Source: Datnioides undecimradiatus (Eukaryota; Chordata; Actinopteri; Lobotiformes; Datnioididae). Taken from it: 64,000 nt of DNA. The translations under genes and the position numbers were made by a program. How positions within the stretch are numbered: the stretch's first letter is position 1; each line of letters begins with the position of its first letter. The DNA lies in the NCBI GenBank assembly GCA_008933995.1, contig WARS01000981.1, positions 930,001 through 994,000 on the forward strand. The letters are read 5' to 3'. Under the pieces are notes generated by a model. It did no database searches and was not told the origin of the DNA. It saw only the letters and a list, made by a program, of their open reading frames with translations. Of this stretch, positions 52,431 to 64,000 are shown one piece after another.

Positions 52431-52500
52431 AACCCCGTGTGATGCGACGCAGTGCGACGCGACACTGCATCAATCGACGCGGCCTCAGACGGGGATTTAC
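52431..52500. other. small CpG-dense patch with repeated TGCGACGC
   Basis: TGCGACGC occurs at 52443-52450 and 52453-52460, ten bases apart (one helical turn), with a related TCGACGCGG just downstream. CpG is otherwise sparse nearby. The two arms GCAGTG and CACTGC flank the second copy. Function is unknown; it may be a small unmethylated island or chance. Confidence 0.5.
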
Positions 52501-52756
52501 ATCACTTGCGCTTGAAGTAGCTGCAACCGCCTTGTGACAGCAACACACGTGCACTTTTAGAAAGTCTGTTTACAAACACGACGTGCAGCCCCTGTTTGCT
52601 GCTCCCCTCCCAACTAATTGCACTTTCTCTGTGTTTGTTTTTAGGTAAGGCTTTTTCTCTGGGTCTCCATCACTGAAGGGTACAGTAAGATACACTCCCT
52701 GATAAGCATTTCAAAAACACTTGTAAACGATTCATGTAAATGAGCCCATATCTCTC

Positions 52757-52782
52757 TGTGTGTGTGTGTGTGTGTGTGTGTG
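52757..52782. repeat. (TG)13 microsatellite
   Basis: Thirteen uninterrupted TG units, preceded by a short (TC)n. Confidence 0.95.
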
Positions 52783-53674
52783 AGTGAGAGACTTCTATTC
52801 TGAGTGGGTCTGTCTCTGTTGATATTCATCTTGCTAATTTACAATTCACTCACTCCTGCAAAGACTCTCAATTTGTCCTGACCTTAGTTGTTGCCCAGAG
52901 ACTTGGACAGAATGAGTTTATATTCATGCTTTGGGTCTCGGAAAGGGAGATACCATTTTGTGCCAATTTGTGTGTGCGCGCGTGTGCGTGGGTACACATG
53001 AGCTTATCCATGTTTGTGTATGTGAGTGATCAGGTGCCATTAAGACCTAATTAGGTCCAAATTGCTGTTTGTTACTTTCTGAATACTAATGCCCCCCCAC
53101 TCCCCACACACACACACACGCCATTCCCCTAAAACAACTCCACAGCTCAGAAGGCGCGACGTGCCGCTCGATTAGCCGAGCATGAGTGATCGCAGCTGAA
53201 GATCAACTTCAGCGAGACTCATCCGAGGTTATGGAGGATGAATGCTGCACTGCACGGCGCGAGCTGCAGAGTGAATCACGCCGCCTGCGCCGTCGAGTTG
53301 GCAAAGACCATGTCACACAATCTTCTTTCGAACAAGGCAATTCTTTTTTTTTTTTTTTCCTTTTCCACGTCTTACTGGTCCCCGAAAAGAACAGCAGATG
53401 AATCCCTCCTCCCTCTCCGTGATGGTATTTTGATTTCAGTTTCCCATTTCCAGTTTATCACAGTTTGATAAGGTCACCTCACGCTGTCACCTGCAGTATC
53501 CAACTCCATTTACTCAAGCGCCCTGAAATGCTATTATCAATATGAAATATTGTCCAGACAGACTGCAGCTCTTCCAGCGAGGAAAACATCAATGTTTACT
53601 GTTCAGAAATCAAGCCCTTGCCCCAGGTGCCAGCCACTATCTGTCGTCTCCGGGGAAAAAAAAAATCTCCAATA
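52783..53674 (+). other. intron 1, simple-sequence rich, no exon
   Basis: Contains an alternating GTGTGCGCGCGTGTGCGTG stretch near 52971-52989, a (CA)7 at 53106-53119 and a T15 run at 53344-53358. No coding or RNA feature was recognised. Confidence 0.5.
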
Positions 53675-53689
53675 GGGATTACTAATCCC
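53675..53689. promoter_or_regulatory. palindromic TAATCC (K50 homeodomain-type) site
   Basis: GGGATTACTAATCCC is a perfect 15-bp palindrome around a single C. TAATCC is the recognition word of K50 homeodomain proteins (Otx, Pitx, Crx, Gsc), so both half-sites are optimal words facing each other. The following 250 bases hold further AT-rich words (GATTATCCC, TATGCAAAC, TAGTAATTGC) of the kind seen in developmental enhancers. Binding is inference. Confidence 0.35.
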
Positions 53690-56561
53690 CTGCTTGTTTG
53701 TAGTGCTGCTGCGATTCAGCAAAACAAGATTATCCCAGTCGCTGCTTACAATTTGGACCTCCAGATGAAATGATAAATGCCAAGAAATATTTATTCTGTT
53801 GAATAAACTCCCTAATCCATTCCAATAGACCGCACTTGTTTTAGTAATTGCATAGTAATGGCTTTTCTCTATGCAAACCTCCCACTGTCAATACGTGAAT
53901 GGGAGTACGACTTGCCAGCTGCAACATATTCTGATCAGGGTGACCCAGATTCCCCCCCCCCGCCTCTAATGAGGTGCTCAGTCATGTTGTGACAGAATTC
54001 CGACTTTTATTTTTTCCCTATTTATGTCTGCCACTGAAGTCAGTTTTTATACAGTGCAGATTGGATGTAATGCTCTTATGAAAACAGGCGAGCTTACACA
54101 GCGTTCAGAGCTTAGTTTAGTTGGTGGAATATTGAAAAGCCAAATTAAATGATTGAACAAATATGTTTTGAGTGATTAATTCTCTGAATGGAATTCTTTT
54201 AAGACAGGTGTAACCATCCTCATTGAGATGCAGGATTAAGTTTTCTAAGCCGTCGGCAGAAGCCATTTAAGAACAACGATGTGGATTCACTTAGTGAAAA
54301 TACTTTCCACTTTGTATGCATGTCTGTGGAAATTGCATGTGGGCCCAGGTACGCGTCTCACAGGACTGACTACAGGAAATAAAGCGACATTTCCAAACTA
54401 CCAACGTGCCTCACCACTGAATATCATCTCACCTGCAAAGCTAGCCCCAGTGCATCAAGTGCAAAAATGGCCACTGAATAGTTTAAGCTGACAGACGGTC
54501 GATGTATTGGAGAGGCTGTTGCTGCAAATTAGACGGAGGGACACGTATCCCCTCCACCCCCCCGTGTTGATTCCAGCTGCTGTTATTGGTCCTGGGGTTG
54601 TGCTCTGAAGATGCTGGCTAATGATGTGCCGGCAAGTAGCAACCTGGTCTGAAGAGGGAGCACAGGCGCCCTTTGCTGTCCCAAAGCAAAGAGTGCACAC
54701 AGGTCACCACCTTGGCTCCTGCGCCAAGGCCTCGCTGGACATAATAATCGCAACGATTTTACTTCTAACAGGAAAAAAACAGCATCACTTAAGCACAGAT
54801 CATGTCCACAGCACATCAGTATCAGCGGTAAAACTCATAATAATCTAAGAGGAGCAGAGTGCGCGCCGACGATCAGCCCGGTTGATGTACCGGCAGACAT
54901 CAGCTGATCGCAGGCACAACAGGTTTGACATGTGCTGGCCAATAAGCACCGACAAATGTCAGTAGAGAAATGCCAAAAGTTTGCAGTCATTCACAGGCTC
55001 CGTCACCACATTTACACAGATCATCCGGCAGAGAGCACAGGCAACGTGTCCACCGCGGTCCCTGGTGACAGCTCTTTAATCAAACTAAATCAAAAGATCT
55101 GCATTGTGTGAAATACCCAAGTTATAGATGTACAAGTTGTAATAATGATAATCGCCTATTATTTGGAATTCAACTCCCGTCATGAACATGATACAGAGAG
55201 GATCCAGACGTGTGTTTGGTTGGGTACTGTAACCCAACCTGTAACCACATGGACACATTGTTAATTCAGATACAAACATGCAGAGAAATGATCACAAACA
55301 ACATACAGGCAGACCAAGAGTAAAGTAATTTATGCACAACCAAAACCAGCAAAGAGGCTGCATCTGTAAAGTCAGTGCTGCAGGGAACCAAAAGGAAGGA
55401 ACCACAGTGCACAAGTGTGTGGTGTGAGGCGACCTGCACGAGGAGGGGCTGCTCACTCTGACTTATGTACCCGGGACGCATCAGGCCCAGGTGTGTCCCA
55501 TGCCGCTGATTAAGCTCCTAATTAGGTCTGCAGCCCTGGAGAAAGAGCACAGAGGAGTCCTCACAGTGGGCGCGGTTGATGTCACGCTAACGATAACACT
55601 ACCATACTGTGTGTGGACTGCAGTGTATGAAAGCAGACGTGTGCACGGGCCAAATATATTCCAAACGATGCAAAACACAGATATCATTCCAGACTAAGAA
55701 TGACACATGATTAGATCAGAGGTCTCAGCAGTCACAGGTACAGCCTATCACATGTGTGTATGAGCTCTGGGTGTGTGTGAGAGATAAAGGCCGATCCCCA
55801 CATAGCCTCGCTGTAGCTGCACATACAGTACAGATGTCAGTGCTGCAACACTGTAAAGCTTTGTGTCGTAGCTCCAGGCTGCGTGTGTCCCCTGATGCAA
55901 CAGACAGTCTCAGCATCGACATGTTTGTGTCTTTAGTGGACCCACACATGCACAAGTGCGAAAGGCAGTGTTAGAATGTAATGAGAGGGACAGGCCGGGT
56001 GCACATGTGCGCGCGCGAGCGAGCGTGTGCCGGCTTGCAACGCTCGTCCCCCTTCCTTTTCCCCATCCCCTTTGTAGATCACAAAGAGGATCAGTGTGAC
56101 AGTCAGTACAATGGGGGACCAGATACAGCCGAATCAGCTGAGCTTTAATACCAGCACAGAGGCAAAGTTGGTTGTCACAACATATCAATGAGCGCGGCTG
56201 CTCATTTCCATAATACATTACTGCCAGTTTGAACACAGCAAGATCCGTCCAGTGATTCTGTATTCATACGCTCATCAAGTGAATGCTGTGCCCTGCAGAT
56301 CCCGAAGGTCAGCTCCTTTCATGCACCTCATAATTAAGACATTAAGACATTTGGGGAGTAGGACAGAATACAGTGATCACAAACAAAGCTAGGCATAGTT
56401 CACAGGAAGCATGGCTCCAAACACCTACTATAGAGTATAAAGTGTGTGTGTCTGTGTAGGTAGGAGTGTGTATTCCTGTGAGCCAGGCTCCAGTATTTGT
56501 TTAAACACCCAAATCCTTCAGTGCTTCTGCAGCCAGAATGGAAGTTGTTTCCAGTTGGATT

Positions 56562-56564
<3 letters not shown>
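53690..56564 (+). other. intron 1, no exon recognised
   Basis: Contains a C10 run at 53952-53961 and an alternating TGTGCGCGCGCGAGCG stretch near 56007-56022 with Z-DNA potential. No coding feature was supported. Confidence 0.45.

Positions 56565-56626
<62 letters not shown>
56565..56626. repeat. (TG)25(TA)6 compound microsatellite
   Basis: Twenty-five TG units followed directly by six TA units. It is the longest simple repeat of the window and likely to be highly polymorphic. It has Z-DNA and cruciform potential. Confidence 0.95.
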
Positions 56627-56627
<1 letters not shown>

Positions 56628-57245
56628 AATAATCTATTTTTCATTTGCACACAAAAGCAATTAATCAATTCCTATTGTTCACCAAAAAGAGCATGCTGGA
56701 TTTTGGGCATAGCTTGGGCATCGCAGGACATCGATATTTATACATCCCAGCCCAGTCTCCACGCCGCTTCATCAATATCGTCGTGTGGGAGCAAAACATG
56801 TCTGGTTTGACTTTAAAACACAGGCTGGCGAGGATGTGATACAAAATCTCTCTCTTTTTTTATTTCGGTAGATACACAAATGAAATAGAGTAGGTTTAAA
56901 TGGAGCTTTTGAGAGGTGCTGCCAAGTGAATTTAACATATGAGTCATCCATCAAAGCAGTTTAGAAATGACTCACTAGAGCAAAATAAAAAAAACAACAA
57001 CATCCAAGATATGAGGATGAAAATAAAACAGCTTTAACCTACGATTACAGCGACAACACTGCTGTCAAATACAGATGCGGGGCATATTTTTAGCGCGTCA
57101 TAGCAACGCCTGTAGAAAACTAAGCCCTTATATTTTAAAAGAACATATATGCTGCATATCTATACCCCTGCCTCTCTGTGGAAGTAAGTCAACAGCCTGA
57201 AGGTTATGATAATGGAGCGCGCCGTGTCTGCACTGAGCCTGTGTG

Positions 57246-57261
57246 CCACTGGGGGGCAAAG
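57246..57261 (+). promoter_or_regulatory. CTCF-like core motif
   Basis: CCACTGGGGGGCAAAG is close to the CTCF core CCAC(T/C)AGGGGGCA. Occupancy is not implied. Confidence 0.25.
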
Positions 57262-60200
57262 TAGCACTATCAACATTTAGCAGCAGTGACCTATTTTTCC
57301 AAATGTTGTGCTCCTCTCATGCATTTGTTGTTGCCCCTTTGAAATGAAAATATGTATGTGAGCATAAACATATAATGCATTACCATATCAATTGGCGGCG
57401 CTGAATGCTGTGTCACTGCGGCAAAGGCCGAGCATATCATTAACGAGTCGTGGACATCAAATGACGACGCGTCATTTTTGGTCTCCTTGTCATTAGCAGA
57501 GAGGCACGGCGGGGGGGGGGGTGAAATCGAAGCACTCGCACCTGATCATTATCCTCACTGAAGCGTCATACGTTCACCAGGCCGACACGTCACTGCTGCA
57601 CACTTTTATTTATTTACCAGCCCTGCAACATTACAGAGAGGGCTTCTTGGTACACTTAACAGGATTTAAGACTACAGCTATATGGCCATAAATAATCCAC
57701 CTCAAGTATCCTCTTATACTTCAAAGAGATGCTGGCTGTAGATTAGCATTTTGCTTTTACTGTGGGGAGAAACGGCTAAAAATAGTTGCGTTCGAGGGAA
57801 AAAAGCATTCTTTGGTTCGGGGGGGGGGCCTCTGAGTAGTTGTTTCTCGTCTGGCGTTTGCAAATGCATCAGGTGGATGGATGAGCCACCCCCCCTTCTC
57901 AAGTCTGCTGCTGATTCATTGTACGTCCAATAACCGCCGGTGTCCTGTCACTGATGAACCCCCCGGCTCCCCCGGGAGGTTAATTGAAATGGGTTCCAGT
58001 GCTGCAACAGGGGGAAATCATGATGTCAAACTGGGAGCAAAGTGGTAGCAGAGGCAGACGAGAAAGAAAACAGTATTAGTTGGTTCGAGTGCAGCTCTGC
58101 CAGAGACGATGGAAAGGAACTTTTATTTATTTTTTTGCTATTGACAGATGCACACACACAAAGCTTGTTCCTCAAATTGAACCCACGCAAAACATTCATA
58201 ATTTTGTGAATCCCTTTTCTATTACCTCCACTACAATAGCTGCAAGTTGTCACAGCGTACACACAGTGTTAGTGCACCCAGCCAGTCCTGTTTCAGGGAA
58301 AGATTGTTCTGCTTATCATCGTTTTGTAGGCACTCAAGGCTGCAGCAGCTTTTGTTTGTATTGAGAGGCGGCATTGGAAAAGGATACAAATCTGACTGAA
58401 ATGTATTTTCAGGACCGCGGTGGCACAAAACCAGACAGCCGCACAAAAGAAGACAACAATGCAGGGATAAATAATCAATACGTAAAATTTTTCAAAGAAG
58501 AACACTTAAAGGCAACGCTTTGCATTCGTGCTGAGAGAGATGACGCTGTGTTTGCGGACGAACATCCTCAGGCAGGGAACAAAGCTGGGCTGATTAGCGC
58601 CTGTGATTAACCCGTGATCCTCAAAGCCAGGATCTTATGGTGGAACTGCACAGAAACATTCTACCAAGACTGGATCAGAACTTCGTCTTCTTCTACCTCT
58701 TCCTCTCCTTCTTCTTCTTGTGCGTTTCTTTGGTATGAATGGTTTAACATATGAAATGCTATGACACTAAACCAGTGGTTTCAAAATGAATTTTAAACTC
58801 CCTCGTGATTTTGCATCAGCCCACTCTCTGGTCACGTCAACGGTTTTGAGACGTCGCTATGCAGATGTGATTATGAATATTTAACTTTTAACTATTAGTA
58901 AAATGTCCCAAAATACATTAACTTAAAATGAAAAGTTCCTAATTGGTTGCATGGATTTTTCTTATTTTATATAAAAGTAAACTTTGTTCGTATCTGAGGT
59001 TTTCGGGACAGACGTCGCACCAAAAATAAACTGAAATTGATTGAATTTTTCATTCACAGCCTTGAAGTCTTCAGCGTCTCTGCTGACTAAACTGGGTGTT
59101 TTGTTTGCAGATATCTCTCGAGCTTACTTTGCATCATTGTCACATCTGACAGATTTTCCCTGCAGATGTGCGACAGCTAGCCCCCCCCCCGATAAGCCGT
59201 GAGCCAAGTAGTTTCCACTGTACGCTCTGATTCGAGTTCTTTTGCTAAGCTTGGGGTTCGGTTGTCTCAGGTTGTGTTGAGATGCATCAGCGTTTCTTTA
59301 AGCTCTATACAAATCTTTCCATCGCCAGCTCTGACAGGAACTATTTCTGGAGAAGCGTGTTGTGTTGCCATGACAACGGGCAACCACGAGCTGTCATCTT
59401 AGCAGCGCCATAATAACCGATTTAATAGGCTTTTGATATGGTGGTTTATATTTTGTTCTTCCATTTGTATACGTTTGAATACATCATTTCAAAAGGCATT
59501 TGATATATTTGTCATGAATACAGCCACCTTCTTCAGCAGCAACATCACACTGTTATTAGTATTATTATTATTACTATTAGTGCATTCGCATTGGATGTTT
59601 TACTGCATCCACAGCCCAGTTACTGCATAAGAACAGTCACAGTTGCATATTGCATATTGAGCCATAATAACCTTGTACATATTAACCCATGTCTGAGCGA
59701 CCAAACGCTGCAAACTGTAGTATGCTCATAATAGTTCTTGATTTTTTTGCTTGCTCGTTTGTTTAATTTCCCGAAACCATTATTTTTTTTCATACCTCTG
59801 CCTTTAATTAGCATAATTTTGCACATTTAAATCAAGAGCGAACAAAAACGTATCGATGGAGTGTGCAGCCCGCATGAAAAGCTCCGTTACCACGGCGCAG
59901 ATGCGAGCCAGGAGCAGGCTTTTCTCATCGCTCTGTGACAGAACAACAGCTAATGAAAAGACTGCGCGAGTTAAGCAACACTTGGGCGACCACATTCATA
60001 TTCATTAATGCAAAATTGAATGTTAATACAAACACTGGGAGTGTAAACAAAGATCATTTGCAAATTGAGTATACCAGCGGTTGAACATTACACACACACA
60101 GTCCCAAAAAAGTATTGCGAAGGTGCTCAGCCTTTTAATAATATATTTCCAAACATCAGCAAGCGATTCATAATTTAGCTCAGTGGTAGGTAGAGCCTCT

Positions 60201-61540
60201 GCCAAAAAACAAAACCTGTGTAAGTTTTCACACGCGCAGCAGGTTACAGAGAACCAAACGCTATTAAAACTCGAGTCATTTGGGGAAAGTGGGAGGCTTG
60301 TGTCTATCCATACTGCTGAGATAAGTAACTTGAGGGACTTCCCAAGGCCTCGGCCTACTTTGCTTCATGTCTGGGTGAAGGGAGAAGAAGGAGAAGAAAA
60401 GCACAGCAGCTGCCAAGCAGACGGCGTGAGGCGGTGTCTGATTCAGGCAACAAAATCTTTGCTTGATACACAAAGCCCATGGCGTCTGAGGCTTTTAAAG
60501 GTCTGCGATCTTTCAGCCTTGTTTTTTTGAGCTTGTGTCTGCTGTAATGACATATCACCATGTAGCAACATATCCAGGAGTGGAAAGATGTTCTTTTTAG
60601 ATGGTTTGTCTGAGAAAAAAAAACCCAACAAAAAACCTGCACTCCACCAAAATTCAAATCTTACAGGGACCAAAAGAGGCATTTCGCAGGTTATGGCTGG
60701 CTTACATGTATAGACAGCATGATTAGGAAATGGGGAACACGTGAAGTAAAGGCTTTTTGATTTGAATTGTTCATCCTGCCACTTCTACGCCAGTGATAAT
60801 AAGCAGAAATATGTGCTATTTGATGCTTGCATCCCCACTGGCTTAGGAAATATTGAGTGTACCAAAGATGATGTTATCTGGCTCCCATCACAGTCAGAGG
60901 CCTGACTATCTAGAGTGCAGCAGATGTACACTGGGACGTGAGTAAAGGACCCGGGCTGCAGCCAAACGCAGGGAATGTTATATGAAAATAAAATAAAAAA
61001 TATATAATTAAAAGGAACGCATTTAGCAGGCGCCCTTAAACAAACCTATTACACGGAGCGGTGAGGTGATTACACACAGGCAAATTTTGACAGAGGTGGG
61101 CTGCGACTATGAGCAGAGCAGGGTGGCAGATAGAGATAGAGAAGGGAAAATGGATTAATGAACACCAACCACTGCTGTCGTCTTTAAAGTGGCCATAATC
61201 CATATTTTCCATGGAAGATTTGAATGTGAGAGACGTCACCTGTAGTCCATCAGCCTGTTAACAGCCGGCTTCTCAGTGTCATTGAATACACTGTAGTTCT
61301 TACTGAAGGAGCCTATTCAATAAGGACAAACATATAATGTACTAGTAGGGTTACCTAGCTGTCCAGACAATTTGCCCCAATTATAGGACAGGTCAGCTGA
61401 CCCGGTTCCTTGCTGCTGATTGGTTCAAAGCATGAGCTGAATGGAAACATCACTAGGTGCTGCAACATGACGTCTACATTTACGTGCGATCACCTGCCTT
61501 CATCATATTAGCAATTGAAAAAAAAATGACACTACATGAC

Positions 61541-61567
61541 AATAAATAAATAAATAAATAAATAAAT
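61541..61567. repeat. (AAAT)n microsatellite, about 6.7 units
   Basis: Uninterrupted AATA tetranucleotide run. Confidence 0.9.
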
Positions 61568-62768
61568 GGAAACTGTCAGGTGACAAATCCACTTTTTCCG
61601 GGATTTACTTTTGCTCATTTCCTATGTTTTAATATTAGCTTGCAATTTTTTTATGATTAAAGATTTTGTTTTATTTAGGGTTTTTTAAAAAAAAAAAAAC
61701 AAACAAACAAAAACAAAACTCTGTGGCCAAATGATCTTCAACGACGCTTTCCTTTTCCCCTGGAGTTCCCATGATCAAGTTCAGAGAACCTTAAACAGTA
61801 CTTGAAGATATCGCTCATTTTTAGAGTGTGGTGGTATTACTTTTGGGAATTAAGTCCTCCTTCTTTGCTTTTGTGACATGTTTATTTATTTGTTTGATGA
61901 GATAAACAATTCCTCTCTGGTGCCAAGCAGGTGTTTTGTGGCACCGGCATTACTTCAGGGAACGTATTAAATGAAGATATCTGCTGTGGTCTGTGTACCG
62001 ATGAGGAACCAGCAAATAATGCCATCCACCATCACTCACTGCCCTGAAACCAGTGTGCAAGCATATTTCAGCTCTGTGGCTACGGCTGCTCGGTCTGTCA
62101 GCTCCCTTATCTCAAAATAAAGGTCCCTCACACCCTCTGTATACAAGAAATTCAAACTGGAGGCCAAAACATGGAGCCAGTCTATAATGTTTGGCTATTA
62201 GAAAAGCTGGTTCAGGCTTGTATTCACCTGTCAAAAGTGGGCTGAGGCGTTTAAATCATCAGCCGTATGCAGGGGAAGATAATGTGGAAGTTCAGAGACT
62301 GCCGACCAAATTATTTCAGAGGATTAGCTTCCCCACTGTCATCTTTGCCTCGCTCAGCCTGGCATTCAGAGGCTTGCTGACTCCCTGGACAAACAGCAAC
62401 CTCTGACTTTGAAAGAGTTAGCCACAGCTCTCTTCCTCTCCTCCTCAGACTGTTCATTTTCTGACAGCAGGCTGCGAGGAAGAACAAATAATAAAAACAA
62501 GCATGCATCTGCTGACGGAATTCGTTTTCATTTGCACAGTCGCTATAATTAAAGCTCTTATTGTTAAGAGCTGCTGAGGCAGGATAGGGCAGTAAACAAA
62601 GCGCCAAGTTTACTTGGTGCAGCAGTGGAAAACAGCCCCCCTCCCCTCCCATGCACAGGACGACAGCAACAGCCCCCTGACTCTATTTGTACAAACAGGC
62701 ACTAACACCTGCTCCTAGCAAGGCAGCAGCCGCAGCGATGTGATGTCAAATTCTCATGTGTGCAAAAG

Positions 62769-62790
62769 TGTGTGTGTATGTGTGTGTGTG
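62769..62790. repeat. (TG)n with one TATG interruption
   Basis: Short imperfect TG microsatellite. Confidence 0.85.
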
Positions 62791-63483
62791 CAGCCAATAA
62801 GCTTTTTTGGAAGCCAGATTGCTCCCTCAAGCAAAATCTGTGTTGACCCGCAGCTGACATCCTGCCATGCTCTCCCAGCGTACTGAGTTATCTGCGAGAC
62901 GAGTAGTGCAAGGCAGGATTAGGGCTTCATAAGGATCACTCCATCTTGACTATTTGTTTATAATATATCGCCACCCAGCAGTTCACATGCACCAATAGCA
63001 GTCCGTCAAGCACCCAGTCAGCCTGCAGCCAGCAGTAGACGTCTGCTACCCAAAGAGGGGGTGATAATTTCTATGAATTAGCTTGACATAACTAATGCTG
63101 ACAGATAATATGGAAATAAACGCTACCTCTGCTTTGAACAACATGTACATTTTACGGTGCTCTACTTATCTCAGCTGTAGCCAAGATTTACGGTGGCGTG
63201 TGAATGCAAATGACAGTGGCACCCAAATATTCTCCTTCACAAAAGGATACGTGTTGTGTTTTAAATATCATCGGACGGGACGGGCTGTGTGAAACCCACA
63301 GGAAGAATGAAAAGGGGGGCAGGGGGGAGACATAAAGTAAAGTCCTGCGATGATTCCGCCTAATGAAAGCGAGCATGTGACGTGGAGACACCTACGTGCG
63401 CACACCTACACACAATTAATATTTAGGCAGCTCTCACACTGCTGCAATTCACATGCCAATCAGCCACCGCCGGGCAATTAGAC

Positions 63484-63700
63484 AGGAGGCAGAGCGAGCC
63501 AGCCAAAGCTAATCTGATGGGAGAGGAAGGAGCTGGAGCCCAAGATGGAGATGGATGGAGGGAGAGAACGGGGTGGTGGTAGTGGTGGGGGGCGCAGGAG
63601 ACAGGGGGCGGGGGTGGGGGTGGAGGGTAGATACATACAATGGGCAGAGATAGATGGAGAGAGAAAGAGATGGATAGTGGGAGGCAGGGAAATTGTCTGA
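63484..63700 (+). other. purine-rich (G/A) tract with G-quadruplex motif
   Basis: About 215 bases in which the + strand is strongly biased to G and A (GGAG, GATGGA and GAGAGAAAGAGATGG words). At 63604-63627 three G5 runs separated by single bases, plus a GGG after a 4-base loop, form a textbook intramolecular G-quadruplex sequence. It could be a structural element or a CpG-poor regulatory tract. The minus-strand frame across it (Pro-rich) is a composition artefact. Confidence 0.6.
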
Positions 63701-64000
63701 GACAGCGCAGGATATACAGCGAGCTGAGACAGTATAGACTCTTCATCTGGGTCCTGGCAGATGTTTAAAGAGCTTGAAAGACTGGTGCCTCCACCACAGC
63801 GAGACTTCCAAGTATTATCATATTCAGCTGATTAAACCAAGGACGCCGTATTTGCTCCCACCCCCGTGAAAATAATTCTGCCGATTGCTTTTTTTCCCCG
63901 TCCTCGCCTTTCTTTGTTTTCACTCCTAGTTAATTACTATCTAATAAAAAACAGAAAGGCCATAGAAAATTCCCCAAAGCATAACAGAGGAGCAGAGGGA
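63701..64000 (+). other. intron 1, no recognisable element
   Basis: No exon seen. A 24-codon frame from the ATG at 63761 ends at TGA-free TAA after the 'CAGCTGATTAA' words and has no support. Confidence 0.4.

Larger units (their letters stand above)
56627..63420 (+). other. intron 1, no exon recognised
   Basis: Holds G11 (57511-57521), G10 (57819-57828) and C10 (59181-59190) runs, a degenerate (TTC)n pyrimidine stretch at 58684-58735, (ATT)n at 59554-59579, (AAAT)n at 61541-61567 and poly(A)13 at 61687-61699. No coding or RNA gene was supported. Confidence 0.45.

Noticed and set aside
60173-60260. tRNA-like A box (TTTAGCTCAGTGGTAG) with a weak GGTTACAGAGAACC downstream.
   Set aside because: The B box does not match GGTTCGANNCC, and no acceptor or anticodon stems can be drawn. 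At most it is a decayed SINE or tRNA trace.
63423-63746. Minus-strand frame with a run of prolines.
   Set aside because: It is the complement of the G-rich tract and a composition artefact, not a proline-rich protein.
63761-63835. 24-codon frame near the right edge considered as another alternative first exon.
   Set aside because: It is not hydrophobic like a signal peptide and runs into a stop codon with no splice donor before it.

Overview
The window looks like vertebrate, most probably teleost (acanthomorph) genomic DNA. There is no dense coding capacity on either strand. Long (TG)n, (CA)n and (CT)n microsatellites are frequent. Several stretches resemble interspersed repeats I know from spiny-rayed fish genomes: a tRNA-derived SINE, a LINE reverse-transcriptase scrap, and non-autonomous high-copy repeats. 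There are no bacterial-style operons, CRISPR arrays or rRNA genes, and no tRNA gene I can support.

The one piece of a real gene I can support is a first coding exon on the + strand at 7337-7397. It encodes a 21-residue signal-peptide start and ends in a phase-1 AG|GTAAGA donor. Its length, phase, opening residues and closing FPG match the alternative first exon ('1b') of the IgLON cell-adhesion genes OPCML and NTM. The opening M-Y-N-S leans towards ntm and the F-P-G end towards opcml, so the paralogue is left open. IgLON first introns are very large. The roughly 56.6 kb after the donor contain no recognisable Ig-domain exon, which fits intron 1. The leader upstream of the ATG carries two short uORFs, and a good splice-acceptor sequence lies 290 bp upstream.

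Layout: 1-7046 is 5' flank (or an intron of a longer isoform) with no supported gene. 7047-7336 is the probable 5' leader. 7337-7397 is the coding exon. 7398-64000 is presumed intron 1. Inside the intron I see SINE-like pieces (10506-10605, 35060-35172, 42826-42925) and diverged high-copy fish repeats (15262-15480, 16270-16512, 26850-27066, 20880-21200, 33545-33920). I also see a broken minus-strand coding remnant (28162-28503), a LINE RT motif A fragment (37539-37598), many microsatellites and G/C homopolymers, and a purine-rich tract with a G-quadruplex motif near the right end. Most of the remaining sequence shows nothing I can name. Conserved regulatory elements are likely in such an intron but cannot be called from one sequence.

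I found no convincing undescribed multi-gene system. The items most worth checking are the IgLON exon with its uORFs, the broken minus-strand coding remnant, the palindromic TAATCC homeodomain-type site at 53675-53689, and the G-quadruplex tract.
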